Of a stretch of DNA of 12,274 bases, positions 1-8,998 are shown piece after piece. Location of the stretch: assembly GCA_021767845.1 (NCBI GenBank), contig JAASSQ010000071.1, positions 1 to 12,274 of the forward strand, written 5' to 3'. The notes beneath the pieces were generated by a model. It was not told the origin of the DNA. It saw only the letters and a list, made by a program, of their open reading frames with translations, and made no database searches. Source of the stretch: Roseovarius sp. (GTDB lineage Bacteria > Pseudomonadota > Alphaproteobacteria > Rhodobacterales > Rhodobacteraceae). Position numbers and translations under genes: made by a program. How positions within the stretch are numbered: position 1 is the stretch's first letter; each line of letters opens with the position of its first letter.

Positions 1-1
1 C

Positions 2-1660
2 CGGCTGCACGCCGCCGAAACCGGCGATCCCCGCCGCATCGGCGGTCTGACCGGCGCCTACATGCGGCTGCTCGACTGGGCGATCCGGCACCCCGCCGCT
101 ACCGTTCTTCTGGCGCTGGCGCTCCTGCTGGGCGCATTCGGGATGTATGGCCGCCTGGGCAAGGGGATCACCTTCTTTCCCTCGGTCGAACCGGAATTCA
201 TGCAGGTTCAGATCCGGGCGCGCGACAACATGTCGATCTACGAACGCGACGCGCTGGTGCGGCGGGTCGAGCAGCGGTTGTTCGACCATGACGAGATCGC
301 CACCGTCTATGCCCGCTCGACGATGGATGCCGAACAGGGCGACGAGGAAACCATCGGCACCCTGCAACTGGAACTGATCGACTGGGACGAACGCCGCCCG
401 GCCGAGCGTCTGGCCACCGAGATCCGGCAGGATCTGGCCGCCATCGCGGGCATCGGCGTGCAGGTGCAGACCGAAAGCCGCGGGCCGACCACGGGCAAGC
501 CGGTCAATCTCGAGATCGCGGCAAGCGACCCGTCGGTTCAGGCCGACGCGGTGCAACAGGTGCTGTCCATCATGGACCGGATCGGCGGCTTCACCGACGT
601 CACCGACACGCTCCCGGTGCCGGGGGTCGAGGTCGCGGTCCGCGTCGATCGAAGCGAGGCTGCCCGCTACGGCGCGGATGTCAGCCTTTTGGGACAGGCG
701 ATCCAGCTTCTGACCCAGGGCATCACGATCGCCGACTACCGCCCCGACGACGCCGATGGCGAACTCGACATCCGGGTGCGCTTTCCGGCCGAGGAACGCG
801 CGCTATCCGAGCTCAACAGCCTGCGGGTTCCCACCTCGGCCGGTCTGGTGCCGATTTCCAATTTCGTGACCTTCGAACCCGTGGAACGCACCGGCACGAT
901 CACCCGCATCGACGAACAGCGCGTCGTCAGCATCGAGGCCGATGTCGCGCCGGGCCTGCTGGTCAACGATCAGGTGGCCGCCCTGCAATCCGCGCTGGAT
1001 GACGCCGACCTGCCCGAGGGGATCAGCTACGGTTTCGCGGGCGAGGCCGAGGACCAGGAAGAGGCCGTGGATTTCCTGGCCAAGGCCTTCGTCGCCGCGA
1101 TCTTCCTGATGCTGGTGATCCTGGTCTTGCAGTTCAACAGCTTCTACCAGGCCTTCGTCATCATGAGCGCCATCATCTTCTCGATTGCCGGGGTGCTCCT
1201 GGGGCTGATCGTCACCGGCCGCCCGTTCGGCGTGGTGATGGGCGGCATCGGCGTGATCGCGCTCGCCGGGATCGTGGTGAACAACAACATCGTGCTGATC
1301 GACACCTTCAACGATCTCAAGCGCGGCGGCATGTCGGCCCGCGAAGCCGCGCTGCGCACCGGCGCGCAACGTCTGCGTCCGGTCCTTCTGACCTCGGTGA
1401 CCACGGCGCTTGGCCTGATGCCGATGGTGCTGGGCGCCAACCTGAACTTCGCCACGCGCGAGATCACCTTCGGCGCCCCGTCCACCCAGTACTGGACCGA
1501 GCTTTCCAGCGCCATCGTCGGGGGGCTGGCCGTCGCGACCCTCCTGACCCTCGTGGTGACCCCCGCGATGCTGATGCTGGGCGAACGGCACCCGAAATCC
1601 AGCGCCACCACGCGATCCGGCAAATCCGTCCCCCCGGGTCGGGCGGAAGCGGCCGAATAG
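2..1660 (+). CDS. RND efflux transporter, C-terminal half (5' end outside window)
   Basis: This is the second half of an RND-superfamily inner-membrane exporter. The frame is open from base 2 and the ATG at 62 is only an internal Met just before TM7, so the gene continues upstream. The visible 552 codons hold TM7 (after RLLDWAIRHP), a large periplasmic porter/docking loop, then TM8 to TM12 starting near LAKAFVAAIFLML, which is the size of one RND repeat (a full protein would be about 1,000 residues). The RLRPVLLTS motif of TM11 is present. TM10 reads VVNNNIVLID (Asn triplet at 1280-1288), where AcrB has the proton-relay Lys940 in [10 protein letters not shown], so this is a different RND subgroup from the pump at 4632-7760. 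The tail after TM12 is short and Arg/Ser-rich. It converges on the channel gene. Substrate is unknown; any adaptor gene would lie upstream, out of view. Confidence 0.93.
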   Translation, partial: RLHAAETGDPRRIGGLTGAYMRLLDWAIRHPAATVLLALALLLGAFGMYGRLGKGITFFPSVEPEFMQVQIRARDNMSIYERDALVRRVEQRLFDHDEIATVYARSTMDAEQGDEETIGTLQLELIDWDERRPAERLATEIRQDLAAIAGIGVQVQTESRGPTTGKPVNLEIAASDPSVQADAVQQVLSIMDRIGGFTDVTDTLPVPGVEVAVRVDRSEAARYGADVSLLGQAIQLLTQGITIADYRPDDADGELDIRVRFPAEERALSELNSLRVPTSAGLVPISNFVTFEPVERTGTITRIDEQRVVSIEADVAPGLLVNDQVAALQSALDDADLPEGISYGFAGEAEDQEEAVDFLAKAFVAAIFLMLVILVLQFNSFYQAFVIMSAIIFSIAGVLLGLIVTGRPFGVVMGGIGVIALAGIVVNNNIVLIDTFNDLKRGGMSAREAALRTGAQRLRPVLLTSVTTALGLMPMVLGANLNFATREITFGAPSTQYWTELSSAIVGGLAVATLLTLVVTPAMLMLGERHPKSSATTRSGKSVPPGRAEAAE

Positions 1661-1674
1661 CCGGCCCACCCGGC
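1660..1674. terminator. Small inverted repeat between convergent genes (weak terminator candidate)
   Basis: GCCGG-cccac-CCGGC is a perfect 5-bp stem with a 5-nt loop that begins on the last base of the RND stop codon. The convergent gap is only 37 bp. There is no T-run on either side, and a stem this short is expected by chance in such GC-rich DNA, so a termination role is only a guess from position. Confidence 0.2.
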
Positions 1675-1697
1675 AGCCGGCGCGGCCGCCCCGGCCC

Positions 1698-2135
1698 CTA
1701 CCCCTGGCGGCGGGCAAGGCTCCGTCCCAGCACGTTCACAAGAAACGCCGTCGTGATCCCGAACATGATGATCCCCGTCACCGACGACATCGCCCCCAGA
1801 AGCCGGAACCCGGGTTCCAGCGTGATGTCGCCATAGCCAAGCGTCGTGTAGCTGACCATCCCGAAATAGATCGCCGCCTCGTATCCCTCGATCGCCCCGA
1901 CATACAGAAGAACGAAGGACCAGATATAGACCTGCAGCGTGTGCGAGAACACCGGGGCCATGACCGCGAGGCACAGCCAGAGGAAATCGCGGACGGGGCG
2001 CCGGACCGGCCGCGCGGCTTGCCGCGGCCCAAGGATCTCCAGCACCCTGGACACGACGAACAGGTGAACGACCGTGCAAAGGATCAGCAACACGCCGCCC
2101 CACGCGATCTGGCCCAGCACGCTCAGCCCGCCCAT
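1698..2135 (-). CDS. Small K+-channel-like membrane protein (Ion_trans_2 type)
   Basis: A 145-residue membrane protein with the potassium selectivity filter TTLGYGD at residues 97-103. Predicted order: a hydrophobic helix at about 8-30, a second at about 51-80, a pore helix at about 84-97, the filter, and a final helix at about 112-135. That matches the pore module of two-helix K+ channels with one extra N-terminal helix. No RCK/TrkA-N or cyclic-nucleotide domain follows; the protein stops at a short basic tail (RSLARRQG), so gating cannot be read from the sequence. The ATG at 2135 is preceded closely by GGGGGGAT, a good ribosome-binding site. It lies 66 bp downstream of the HdeD-like gene on the same strand and may be the last gene of that transcript. 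Ion selectivity for K+ is inferred from the filter; tetramer assembly is known for the family. Confidence 0.88.
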   Translation of the reverse strand: MGGLSVLGQIAWGGVLLILCTVVHLFVVSRVLEILGPRQAARPVRRPVRDFLWLCLAVMAPVFSHTLQVYIWSFVLLYVGAIEGYEAAIYFGMVSYTTLGYGDITLEPGFRLLGAMSSVTGIIMFGITTAFLVNVLGRSLARRQG

Positions 2136-2201
2136 GGCATCCCCCCAGCCAGACCACCGCTGGCCTTGCCGAACGCCCTCACCGCCCGCGGAATCATCCC
2201 C

Positions 2202-2732
2202 TCACCCCGCGCGGCCGGCATGGCCGGACCGCATCGCCAGAACGATCAGCGCCACGCCACTCGCAAGCAGTTCGATCGACATGATGACGCCCAACTGCAA
2301 CCCGGCACCGGCCAGCACCAGCACCCCCAGCACAAGCGACACGACGCCGCCCCCGACAAGGCCCGCGAAGAACGCGTCCCGGCGCATCCCCCTCGCCATC
2401 CAGAGCTTGGCGCCGCCGGACACGAGCAGAAGCCCGCCCAGAAACAGCCGCAGAACCCCGCCCTGCCCGAACGGCCCGAAAACCAGGGACAGCCCAAGGA
2501 CCAGCGCCGCCGCCGCGAACAGCATCGCGCCCGCCTTCTCGCGCATCGCGTGGGACCGCACCGCGGCCCGCCCCTGCACCAGCCCGACCACCAGCAACAC
2601 CCAGCCCGCGACCGTGGTCGAGGCCACCTGCGCCGCCACCGGGTTCAGCAGCCCGAACACCCCGCCGGCCAGGGCAACGCCCCCGGCCGCCAGTCCAAGA
2701 AATCTGTGTTTCAAATCGCGTCCTTTCGTCAT
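2202..2732 (-). CDS. HdeD/DUF308-like multi-pass membrane protein
   Basis: A 176-residue, highly hydrophobic protein with about six membrane helices in three hairpins: about 11-30, 38-54, 66-86, 92-109, 119-141 and 145-168, joined by short basic loops (for example RSHAMREK and MARGMRR). Length, six-helix layout and Gly-rich helices resemble the HdeD/DUF308 family, known from the E. coli acid-resistance membrane protein HdeD; family assignment is by pattern only. The ATG at 2732 overlaps the GDPD stop as ATGA and has GAGGGGG four bases upstream, inside the end of GDPD, so translational coupling is likely. A longer frame from GTG at 2792 would overlap GDPD by about 60 bp and lacks a better site, so it was not chosen. 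No catalytic residues are recognisable; a role in envelope stress or acid resistance is inference from the family. Confidence 0.75.
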   Translation of the reverse strand: MTKGRDLKHRFLGLAAGGVALAGGVFGLLNPVAAQVASTTVAGWVLLVVGLVQGRAAVRSHAMREKAGAMLFAAAALVLGLSLVFGPFGQGGVLRLFLGGLLLVSGGAKLWMARGMRRDAFFAGLVGGGVVSLVLGVLVLAGAGLQLGVIMSIELLASGVALIVLAMRSGHAGRAG

Positions 2733-4600
2733 GCATCCCCCTCTTCGGCCACCAGCTCGAAACTCCTCAGGCGGAACCGGTCGCTCAACCACAGGATCAT
2801 GCGTTCGGCCGGCGCCAGCGCCGCGCGCTGCGCCAGAACGCGCCGGGCCAGCGCCGGGTCGTTGGTAATCAGGCCGTCCACGCCCATCGAGATCATGCGC
2901 GACATCGTCATCGGGTCGTCCACCGTCCAGACATGGATTCTCTTGCCCGCGTCATGAACCTCGCGCACCAACCGGGTGGACACCTGCCCGGTATTCACCG
3001 CCACGAAATCGGCCTCCAGGCCGGCCAGGTCGCCGATCGCCCGCGCGGCCAGAACACCCACCGGCCAATCCGGGCGCAGCGCGCGCATCCGGGCCACGCC
3101 GCCAAGGTCAAGCGACATGACCCTGACCTGCCCCTCCATGCCGGTTTGCTCTACGATCCGGGCCACGCGCTCTTCCAGCGCCACGTCGTGACCGTAATAT
3201 TTCAATTCGATCAGAACGCGGCCCGTGCCCCGCGCGGCCTCCAGAACCGCGCGCAGGGTCGGCGTGCGCTGATCGGAAAACGCGGGATCGAACCAGCTGC
3301 CGATGTCGATGGCGGCCAGGTCGTCCATGGTGGCGTTCCAGACCTTCAGATCGACGCCCGCAAGTTTCATGAAATCGCTGTCATGGGCGACCACCACCTC
3401 GCCGTCGGCGGTCTCCTGGACGTCGATCTCGATCCAGTCGGCCCGCTCGGCCAGCGCCTGCTCGATGGCCGCCATGGTGTTCTCGGGCCGGACCGCCGCC
3501 GCGCCGCGATGCGCGATCACCTCGACCGCGCGAGCCCCGCCCGCAACCGGCGGGGCAAGCGACAGCGCGACCAGCCCGGCGCCGGTCGCCCCCGCGACAA
3601 GCGCCAGGGCCAGCGCCGCCATGCGCGGCAGGCGCCACGCCGGTCCTGCCGCCGGGGGCGCGGCCGCCTTCGCCGGGTCACGGGCGCCGTAAACCCTGTC
3701 CAGCAGCACCGCCAACGCCCCGTTGCACATCCCCGACAGCACGGCATTGCCCAGACCCCAGGCCGCAAGCCCCGCCAGCGTGACCAAAACGACCCCGCGC
3801 AGGTTGGGCGACGCGATCTCCTGCAGCCCCGCGACCGCCGCCCCGGCCAGACCGGCAAACCCTGCGAACACCGCAAGGCGCAGACCCGCCCAGGCGGCAA
3901 TCCTGAGCAGCAACGCCCGCCGCGGCCCCCGCTCCAGCCGCGCCGCGCTGGCCGTGAAACTCTCCCGCGGGCGCCGCCCCTCGAACAGCATCAGGTGCAG
4001 GGCCAGCGCCCAGCCGGTCAGCTTCCACAGAACGATCGCGGTCAGCGCCACGGCCAGCCCCGCGCCCAGCCCGACGGTGATGCCGAACTCGCGCGGCCAG
4101 TAGGTCAGGTAGTAATTGATGTCATACGCGCCGAGCAGGATCAGCGCAGCGCCCGCCCCGGCCAGCGCGAAGGGGGCCGCGACCAGCAGCAAGCGCAGGA
4201 AAAGTAGGACGCCGAAGAAAAACAGCGGCACCAGGCGCCCCGCCAGCACCCGGAAAACATCCAGCAAGGCGCGCCAGACGGGCCGCCGCTCGCCCTGCCT
4301 GAGGAAGACCAGCATCAGGGCCACCTCCAGGACCACCGCCAGAAACAGGATGCCGGCCACGACAAGCGCCGCGATGGCGCCCGGCGGGCTCAACAGGAAC
4401 AGCGCTATATCCTGGTCGGTCACCGTGGCCGCGCCCTCCAGCGACAGTGCCGCGGCCAGCGCCAGCCCGCTCGCCGGGACCAGCAGCCCCAGCACCGCAA
4501 GGCGCGTCAGGACATGCAGCACCGTGAACGGCACGACATGGCGCCAGGCCAGCCGGACCGCGGCGATCATCTCATCCGTTCCGGCCCCGGTCCCGTTCAT
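2729..4600 (-). CDS. Membrane-anchored glycerophosphodiester phosphodiesterase
   Basis: A 623-residue fusion of a membrane domain and a GDPD enzyme domain. Residues 1 to about 352 contain seven or eight hydrophobic segments, consistent with the GPDPase membrane domain family (PF10110). Residues about 360-590 form the GDPD TIM barrel (PF03009): HRG at 364-366, ENT at 373-375, metal ligands in EIDV (Glu391, Asp393), the second catalytic His in AHD (His406), IELK with Glu465, HVWTVDD at 556-562 and GLITNDP near the end. The family hydrolyses glycerophosphodiesters to glycerol-3-phosphate and an alcohol; all key residues are present, so activity is expected. The physiological substrate and the side of the membrane on which the barrel sits are unclear. 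The ATG at 4600 follows AAGGGAG, 31 nt after the RND stop, and its own stop overlaps the HdeD-like start. Membrane-anchored GDPD inside an efflux operon is an unusual partner. Confidence 0.93.
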   Translation of the reverse strand: MNGTGAGTDEMIAAVRLAWRHVVPFTVLHVLTRLAVLGLLVPASGLALAAALSLEGAATVTDQDIALFLLSPPGAIAALVVAGILFLAVVLEVALMLVFLRQGERRPVWRALLDVFRVLAGRLVPLFFFGVLLFLRLLLVAAPFALAGAGAALILLGAYDINYYLTYWPREFGITVGLGAGLAVALTAIVLWKLTGWALALHLMLFEGRRPRESFTASAARLERGPRRALLLRIAAWAGLRLAVFAGFAGLAGAAVAGLQEIASPNLRGVVLVTLAGLAAWGLGNAVLSGMCNGALAVLLDRVYGARDPAKAAAPPAAGPAWRLPRMAALALALVAGATGAGLVALSLAPPVAGGARAVEVIAHRGAAAVRPENTMAAIEQALAERADWIEIDVQETADGEVVVAHDSDFMKLAGVDLKVWNATMDDLAAIDIGSWFDPAFSDQRTPTLRAVLEAARGTGRVLIELKYYGHDVALEERVARIVEQTGMEGQVRVMSLDLGGVARMRALRPDWPVGVLAARAIGDLAGLEADFVAVNTGQVSTRLVREVHDAGKRIHVWTVDDPMTMSRMISMGVDGLITNDPALARRVLAQRAALAPAERMILWLSDRFRLRSFELVAEEGDA

Positions 4601-4631
4601 CGCTCTCCCTTCCCGCTCCCGCGCCGTGTGC

Positions 4632-7600
4632 TCAATCCGGCGCCGCCCGGAACCGGCGCTTCACGGTTTCCCGCACCGACTGGAAGACGACGTAGAGCGC
4701 GGGGATGACGAAAATGCCCACCAGCGCGGCGGCCAGCATCCCCCCGGCCACGCCCGTGCCGACCGCACGGCGCGACAGCATCGACGCCCCCTCCGCCGTC
4801 ACCAGCGGGATCAGCCCCGCGATGAAGGCAAAGCTGGTCATCATCACCGCCCGGAACCGGGCATGGGCCCCGGCCACCGCGGCATCGACGATGGTCTCGC
4901 CCGCCTCGCGCCGCGCCTTGGCGAATTCGACGATCAGGATCGCGTTCTTGGCCGCCAGCGCCAGCAGCACCACCAGCCCGATCTGGGCATAGATGTTGAA
5001 ACTCAGCCCCGTCAGCAGCAGCGCCAGCATCGCCCCCGCCACGCCGAACACCACCGACAGAAGCACCGGCACCGGGATCGTCCAGCTTTCGTAAAGGGCG
5101 ACCAGGAACAGGTAGGCAAACAGCACCGCCAGCGCCAGGATCGCGGCGGTCTGCCCCGCCGCCTGTTTCTCCTGCAGGGCGGTGCCCGTCCATTCATACC
5201 GGTAGCCCGCGGGCAGCGACGCCTCGGCCACCTGCTCCATCGCCGCGATCGCCTCGCCCGAGGAAACGGCGCCGGCGGGATTCCCGGTGATCTTCGCGGC
5301 GCGCTGGTTGTTGTAGCGCCCCAGCGACATCGGCCCGACCGTGTATTCGACCGTCGCGAAGGCGCCCACCGGAACCATCTCGCCACTGGCCGAGCGGACA
5401 TGCACGCGGGTGATGTCGTCCACCGCGTCCCTGTCGCCGGGCGCGGCGGTCATGCGCACCTGCCAGGACCGCCCGAAAATGTTGAAATCGTTGACATAGG
5501 CCGATCCCAACGTGGGCTGCAGCGCGGCGAACACGTCGGACACGGGGATGCCAAGCGCGTAAAGCCGTTCCCGGTCAATATCGAGGAAAAGTTGCGGGCT
5601 GTCGGCCGAAAAGGTCGTGTAGACGCCCGACAGCCGGTCGTCGCCATTCGCCGCAAAGGACAGCCCGCGCGCCGTCTGCGCCAATTCCTGCGCCGGTTTG
5701 CCCTGCGTATCGAGCAACTGAAGCTCGAACCCCGACCCGCTGCCAAGCCCGGAAATGGGCGGCAGGTTGAAGGCGATCACCTGCGCCTGCCGGATCGCCA
5801 GCGCGCGGCGGTTGGCCTCGGCAATGGCGTGGAAGGCGCTGGCCTCCTCGTCCGTGCGCTCGGCAAACTCGTTCATCGACACCAGCGCGAAGGCGGCGTT
5901 CGACTTGGTGATCCCGTCGAGGATCGAGAAGCCGCTGACCGAGGTGACACTCCTCACCCCCGGCAGGTCCAGCAGGATCGCTTCGACCTCCTGCTGCGCG
6001 GCCTGCGTCCGGTTCAGCGACGCGGCATCCGGCAGGCGCGTCTCCACGATGAACGATCCCTGGTCCTCGCTCGGCAGGAACCCGGTGGGTACCGCCCGGA
6101 ACAACCCGCCCGTGATGAGGATCGCCGCCAGCAACAGCACCAATCCCAGCCCCGCGCGGCGCGCCAGCGCCCTGGCGACCGTGGCATAGCGGTCGCGCGC
6201 CCCGTCGATGCCGGACGAAATCTTGCCCAGAATCCCCGTCTTCGGTCCGTGATGCGGCCGCAGGACGATCGCGCACAGCGCCGGGGACAGGGTCAGCGCA
6301 TTGATCGCGGAAATCACCATGGACACCGACACCGCGACGGCGAATTGCTGGAACAACTGCCCCGAAATGCCCGGGATGAAGGCCACCGGCACGAAGACCG
6401 ACAACAGGACCAGCGTGATCGCCAGGATCGCGCCGGTGATTTCCGACATCGCCGCCGAGGCCGCCTGCGCAGGGCTCAGCGACGGATCTTCGGCCATCTT
6501 CGCCTCGACCGCCTCGACCACGACGATCGCGTCGTCCACCACGATCCCGATCGCCAGCACCAGCGCCAGAAGCGACACGGTGTTCAGCGAAAAGCCCATC
6601 GCCAGCATGACCGCGAAGGTGCCGACCAGCGCCACGGGAACCGCCACCAGCGGCACGATGGTGGCTCGCAGCGACCCCAGGAAGATGAACACCACCAGCA
6701 CGACAAGGACGAAGGCCTCGATCAGCGTGTGCTCGACCTCCGAGATGCTTTCCTTCACGAAGGTGGAACTGTCCGAGACGATCTCGAAGGCCATGCCGGC
6801 GGGAAAGGCGGCCTGCGCCTCGGCCATCGTCGCCTTGATGGCATCGGCCGCCGAGATCGCATTGGCCCCCGGCGCCAGGTAAACGCCGATCAGCGTGGCC
6901 GGCGCTCCGTTGAAACTGGTGACCACGTCGGAATTGCGCTCGCCCAGGCTCACCTCGGCCACGTCGCCCAGCCGCACCAACCCGCCCTCGGCGGTGGAAC
7001 GCAGGATGATCGCCGCGAACTCCTCGGGCGTCTCGAGCCGGCCCTTGGTCGTGATGTTGAGCTGCAGGCCCGGATCGCGCGTCACGGGCTGGCCGCCCAC
7101 CCGGCCGATCGCGGCCTGCACATTCTGGCTGCGCAGCGCCGCCAGCACGTCGCCGGGCGTCATCCCCAGCGCGGCCAGCCGATCGACATCCAAGGCGATC
7201 TGCATCGCGAACTGGTTGGCCCCGAACATCGAGGCATCGCCCACCCCCTCGACCCGCTTGACGCGGTCGATCAGGTTCAGGCGGGCATAGTTGGTCAGGT
7301 CGCGCCCCTCAACCGCCTCGTCCTGCGCGTAAAGCGCGATGCCCATCAGCAGCGACGAGGATTTCTTGGCGACCCGCACGCCCGTCTGGCGCACCTCCTG
7401 CGGCAGCAGCGGTTCGGCCAGCGACACGCGGTTCTGGACGTTCACGGTGGCGATGTCGGGGTCGGTGCCGACCTCGAAGCTGATATTGAGGATGTATGTC
7501 CCGTCGGCACCCGCCGTCGAGGCCATGTAGATCATGTCGTCAACGCCGATGACCTGATCCTCGATCACCTGCGCGACCGTCTGCTCGACCACCTCCGCGC

Positions 7601-7760
7601 CCGCGCCCGGATAGCTCGCCACGACGGACACCTGCGGCGGCACGATGTCGGGGAACTGTTCCACCGGCATCCGCGTCAGCGCGATCAGGCCGGCAAGGAA
7701 AAGAACGATCGAGATGACCCCGGCCAGCCGGGGGCGCCTGATGAAGGTGTCGGACAGCAT
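4632..7760 (-). CDS. HAE1-type RND multidrug efflux pump, inner-membrane subunit (AcrB/MexF-like)
   Basis: A full-length 1042-residue RND transporter, the usual size for AcrB relatives. It begins with [10 protein letters not shown] and TM1, followed by the first porter/docking loop (about 30-345), TM2-6, a second loop (about 555-870) and TM8-12. The proton-relay residues are intact: [10 protein letters not shown] in TM4 (Asp409, Asp410), [11 protein letters not shown] in TM10 (Lys938), and Arg968 and Thr975 in TM11. It uses proton motive force to expel hydrophobic drugs or metabolites from the periplasm and outer leaflet; the exact substrate cannot be read. The ATG at 7760 starts 3 nt after the adaptor stop, with GAGGG about 10 nt ahead inside the adaptor gene, so the two are surely co-expressed. 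No outer-membrane channel gene follows. GDPD starts 31 nt downstream. The segment is intact, with no frameshift seen. Confidence 0.96.
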   Translation of the reverse strand: MLSDTFIRRPRLAGVISIVLFLAGLIALTRMPVEQFPDIVPPQVSVVASYPGAGAEVVEQTVAQVIEDQVIGVDDMIYMASTAGADGTYILNISFEVGTDPDIATVNVQNRVSLAEPLLPQEVRQTGVRVAKKSSSLLMGIALYAQDEAVEGRDLTNYARLNLIDRVKRVEGVGDASMFGANQFAMQIALDVDRLAALGMTPGDVLAALRSQNVQAAIGRVGGQPVTRDPGLQLNITTKGRLETPEEFAAIILRSTAEGGLVRLGDVAEVSLGERNSDVVTSFNGAPATLIGVYLAPGANAISAADAIKATMAEAQAAFPAGMAFEIVSDSSTFVKESISEVEHTLIEAFVLVVLVVFIFLGSLRATIVPLVAVPVALVGTFAVMLAMGFSLNTVSLLALVLAIGIVVDDAIVVVEAVEAKMAEDPSLSPAQAASAAMSEITGAILAITLVLLSVFVPVAFIPGISGQLFQQFAVAVSVSMVISAINALTLSPALCAIVLRPHHGPKTGILGKISSGIDGARDRYATVARALARRAGLGLVLLLAAILITGGLFRAVPTGFLPSEDQGSFIVETRLPDAASLNRTQAAQQEVEAILLDLPGVRSVTSVSGFSILDGITKSNAAFALVSMNEFAERTDEEASAFHAIAEANRRALAIRQAQVIAFNLPPISGLGSGSGFELQLLDTQGKPAQELAQTARGLSFAANGDDRLSGVYTTFSADSPQLFLDIDRERLYALGIPVSDVFAALQPTLGSAYVNDFNIFGRSWQVRMTAAPGDRDAVDDITRVHVRSASGEMVPVGAFATVEYTVGPMSLGRYNNQRAAKITGNPAGAVSSGEAIAAMEQVAEASLPAGYRYEWTGTALQEKQAAGQTAAILALAVLFAYLFLVALYESWTIPVPVLLSVVFGVAGAMLALLLTGLSFNIYAQIGLVVLLALAAKNAILIVEFAKARREAGETIVDAAVAGAHARFRAVMMTSFAFIAGLIPLVTAEGASMLSRRAVGTGVAGGMLAAALVGIFVIPALYVVFQSVRETVKRRFRAAPD

Positions 7761-7763
7761 GGA

Positions 7764-8861
7764 TCAGTCACCCTCGGCGGGCGCGGGCGCATCGACGGCC
7801 GTGTCGGGGCGCACCTTGTTGACACCTTCGGTGATCACCCTGTCGCCCGCCTCCAGCCCGCTGCCGATCACCGCGTAATCCAGCGCGGTGCGCAGCACCG
7901 TGACCCGCCGCATACGGGCGATGTCGTCCGCACCGACCACCAGCACGAAGGCACCCTGCACGTCGCGCTGAACCGCCTGGCGCGGGATGGCCAGCTCGCC
8001 CTCGGGTTTCTGGTACCTCAGCGTGACGCGCACCAGCTCGCCATCCAGAAGCACCCCGTCGGGATTGTCGAACCGCGCCCGCACGGTCACGCTGTCGGTG
8101 CCCGGATTGACCCGGCTGCTCACGAAATCCACGTCGCCGTCGCGATCGTAGGTCGCGCCGTTCGCCAACCGCAGCGACACCGCCGCCTCGCGCGACGCCT
8201 CGCCGCGCTCCACCCGCTCCAGGTAGGTGCGCAAGGTGGCGGTGGGCACCTGGAACTCGGCATGGATCGGGTCAAGCTGGACCAGCGTGGCCAACGCGCC
8301 CGACTGCGGCCCGACCAGCGCGCCGGGGTCCGCCGCGCTGTCCCCGATCCGCCCGGCAAAGGGCGCGGTGATCTCGGTATGGGACAGGTTCGCGCGCGCC
8401 CGCTCCAGCGCCGCCTCCATTCGCGTGACCTCGCCCTCGCGGGTGGCCAGCGTGGCCTCGGCGGCCTGCAACGTGGCCTCCGCGGCCGTGCCGCGCGATG
8501 TGAGTTCCGCCTGCCGGTCGCGCTCGATGCGGGCCAGGTCGCGCTGCGCCCGCGCCGATTGCAGGGCGCCCTCGGCCTCCTGCACGGCAGCGGCGTGGAC
8601 ATCCGGCTCGATGCGGAACAGCACCTGGCCCTCGGCCACCGTGTCGCCCGGCTCGAACGCCCGCTCGGTCAGAACCCCGCTGACCCGCGCGACCAGGTCG
8701 ATCCGCCTGTGCGCGTCCAGCCTGCCGTTGAAGGTCGCCGTCTCCGCCAGGTCCACGATCCGCGCCGGCACCGCGACAACGGCCGGCCTTGCCTCTGCCT
8801 GGGCCCATGCGGATGTTGAAATCGACAGGAACACGAGGAAAGACGCCAGAAACTTAACCAT
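7764..8861 (-). CDS. RND efflux periplasmic adaptor (membrane fusion protein, AcrA/MexE-like)
   Basis: A 365-residue adaptor linking the RND pump to an outer-membrane channel. A signal peptide (residues 1-20, MVKFLASFLV..., likely cut after AWA) has no lipobox Cys, so the protein is probably soluble and periplasmic rather than a lipoprotein like AcrA. Next come the first half of the lipoyl domain (RVSGVLTERAFEPGDTV, about 59-75), an alpha-helical hairpin rich in Ala, Glu and Arg (about 90-160), the second lipoyl half (HTEITAPFAGRIG, 161-173), a beta-barrel (about 195-285) and a membrane-proximal domain to the end. I chose the ATG at 8861 because it starts a clean signal peptide and has GAGGA about 7 nt upstream; a GTG at 8957 would put 32 polar residues in front of the signal. 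It is the first gene of the efflux operon, after a 246-bp gap. Confidence 0.94.
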   Translation of the reverse strand: MVKFLASFLVFLSISTSAWAQAEARPAVVAVPARIVDLAETATFNGRLDAHRRIDLVARVSGVLTERAFEPGDTVAEGQVLFRIEPDVHAAAVQEAEGALQSARAQRDLARIERDRQAELTSRGTAAEATLQAAEATLATREGEVTRMEAALERARANLSHTEITAPFAGRIGDSAADPGALVGPQSGALATLVQLDPIHAEFQVPTATLRTYLERVERGEASREAAVSLRLANGATYDRDGDVDFVSSRVNPGTDSVTVRARFDNPDGVLLDGELVRVTLRYQKPEGELAIPRQAVQRDVQGAFVLVVGADDIARMRRVTVLRTALDYAVIGSGLEAGDRVITEGVNKVRPDTAVDAPAPAEGD

Positions 8862-8886
8862 CGCATTCCTCAAAATTGCTCGACAT

Positions 8887-8906
8887 GAGGATTGAGTGAC
8901 ATCCTC
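8887..8906 (-). promoter_or_regulatory. Operator-like palindrome ahead of the adaptor gene
   Basis: GAGGAT-8 nt-ATCCTC is a perfect 6-8-6 inverted repeat, lying 26-45 bp before the adaptor ATG. A second nested pair, CTCGA at 8879-8883 and TCGAG at 8905-8909, brackets it. Such sites often bind TetR or MarR-family repressors of efflux operons, but no regulator gene is adjacent and the binding protein is unknown. A 6-bp palindrome can arise by chance. Confidence 0.3.
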
Positions 8907-8924
8907 GAGACTGACCGCGTCCCT

Positions 8925-8957
8925 TTCATAAAAGCCGCTGCAGTGGATTTCGTCCAC
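8925..8957 (-). promoter_or_regulatory. Possible efflux-operon promoter with overlapping palindrome
   Basis: On the minus strand TATGAA (8930 to 8925) could be a -10 box; 17 bp upstream lies ACGAAA (8953 to 8948), a poor -35 match. The -35 position is covered by the perfect palindrome GTGGA-5 nt-TCCAC (8943-8957), as expected for a repressor or activator site. This would start transcription near 8918, placing the 8887-8906 palindrome in the leader. The promoter call is weak because only the -10 resembles consensus. Confidence 0.2.
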
Positions 8958-8998
8958 CTTTTTGTCACCCGCGCAGGAAGAAACGTCCGGGGCAGACC

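Noticed and set aside
1941..4207. Two long plus-strand frames (1941-2957 and 2933-4207) opposite the HdeD-like and GDPD genes
   Set aside because: Both are Arg/Pro/Gln/His-rich with no signal, membrane or domain features, and lie antisense to convincing genes.
4116..8819. An uninterrupted plus-strand frame of 1567 codons opposite GDPD, the RND pump and the adaptor
   Set aside because: It is exactly antisense to three well-supported genes, and its translation is a low-complexity Arg/His/Gln/Gly-rich string with no domain. Long antisense frames are a by-product of GC-biased codon use.
8862..8957. Longer adaptor gene from a GTG at 8957
   Set aside because: It would bury the signal peptide behind 32 polar residues and translate the palindrome region; the ATG at 8861 has a good GAGGA site.
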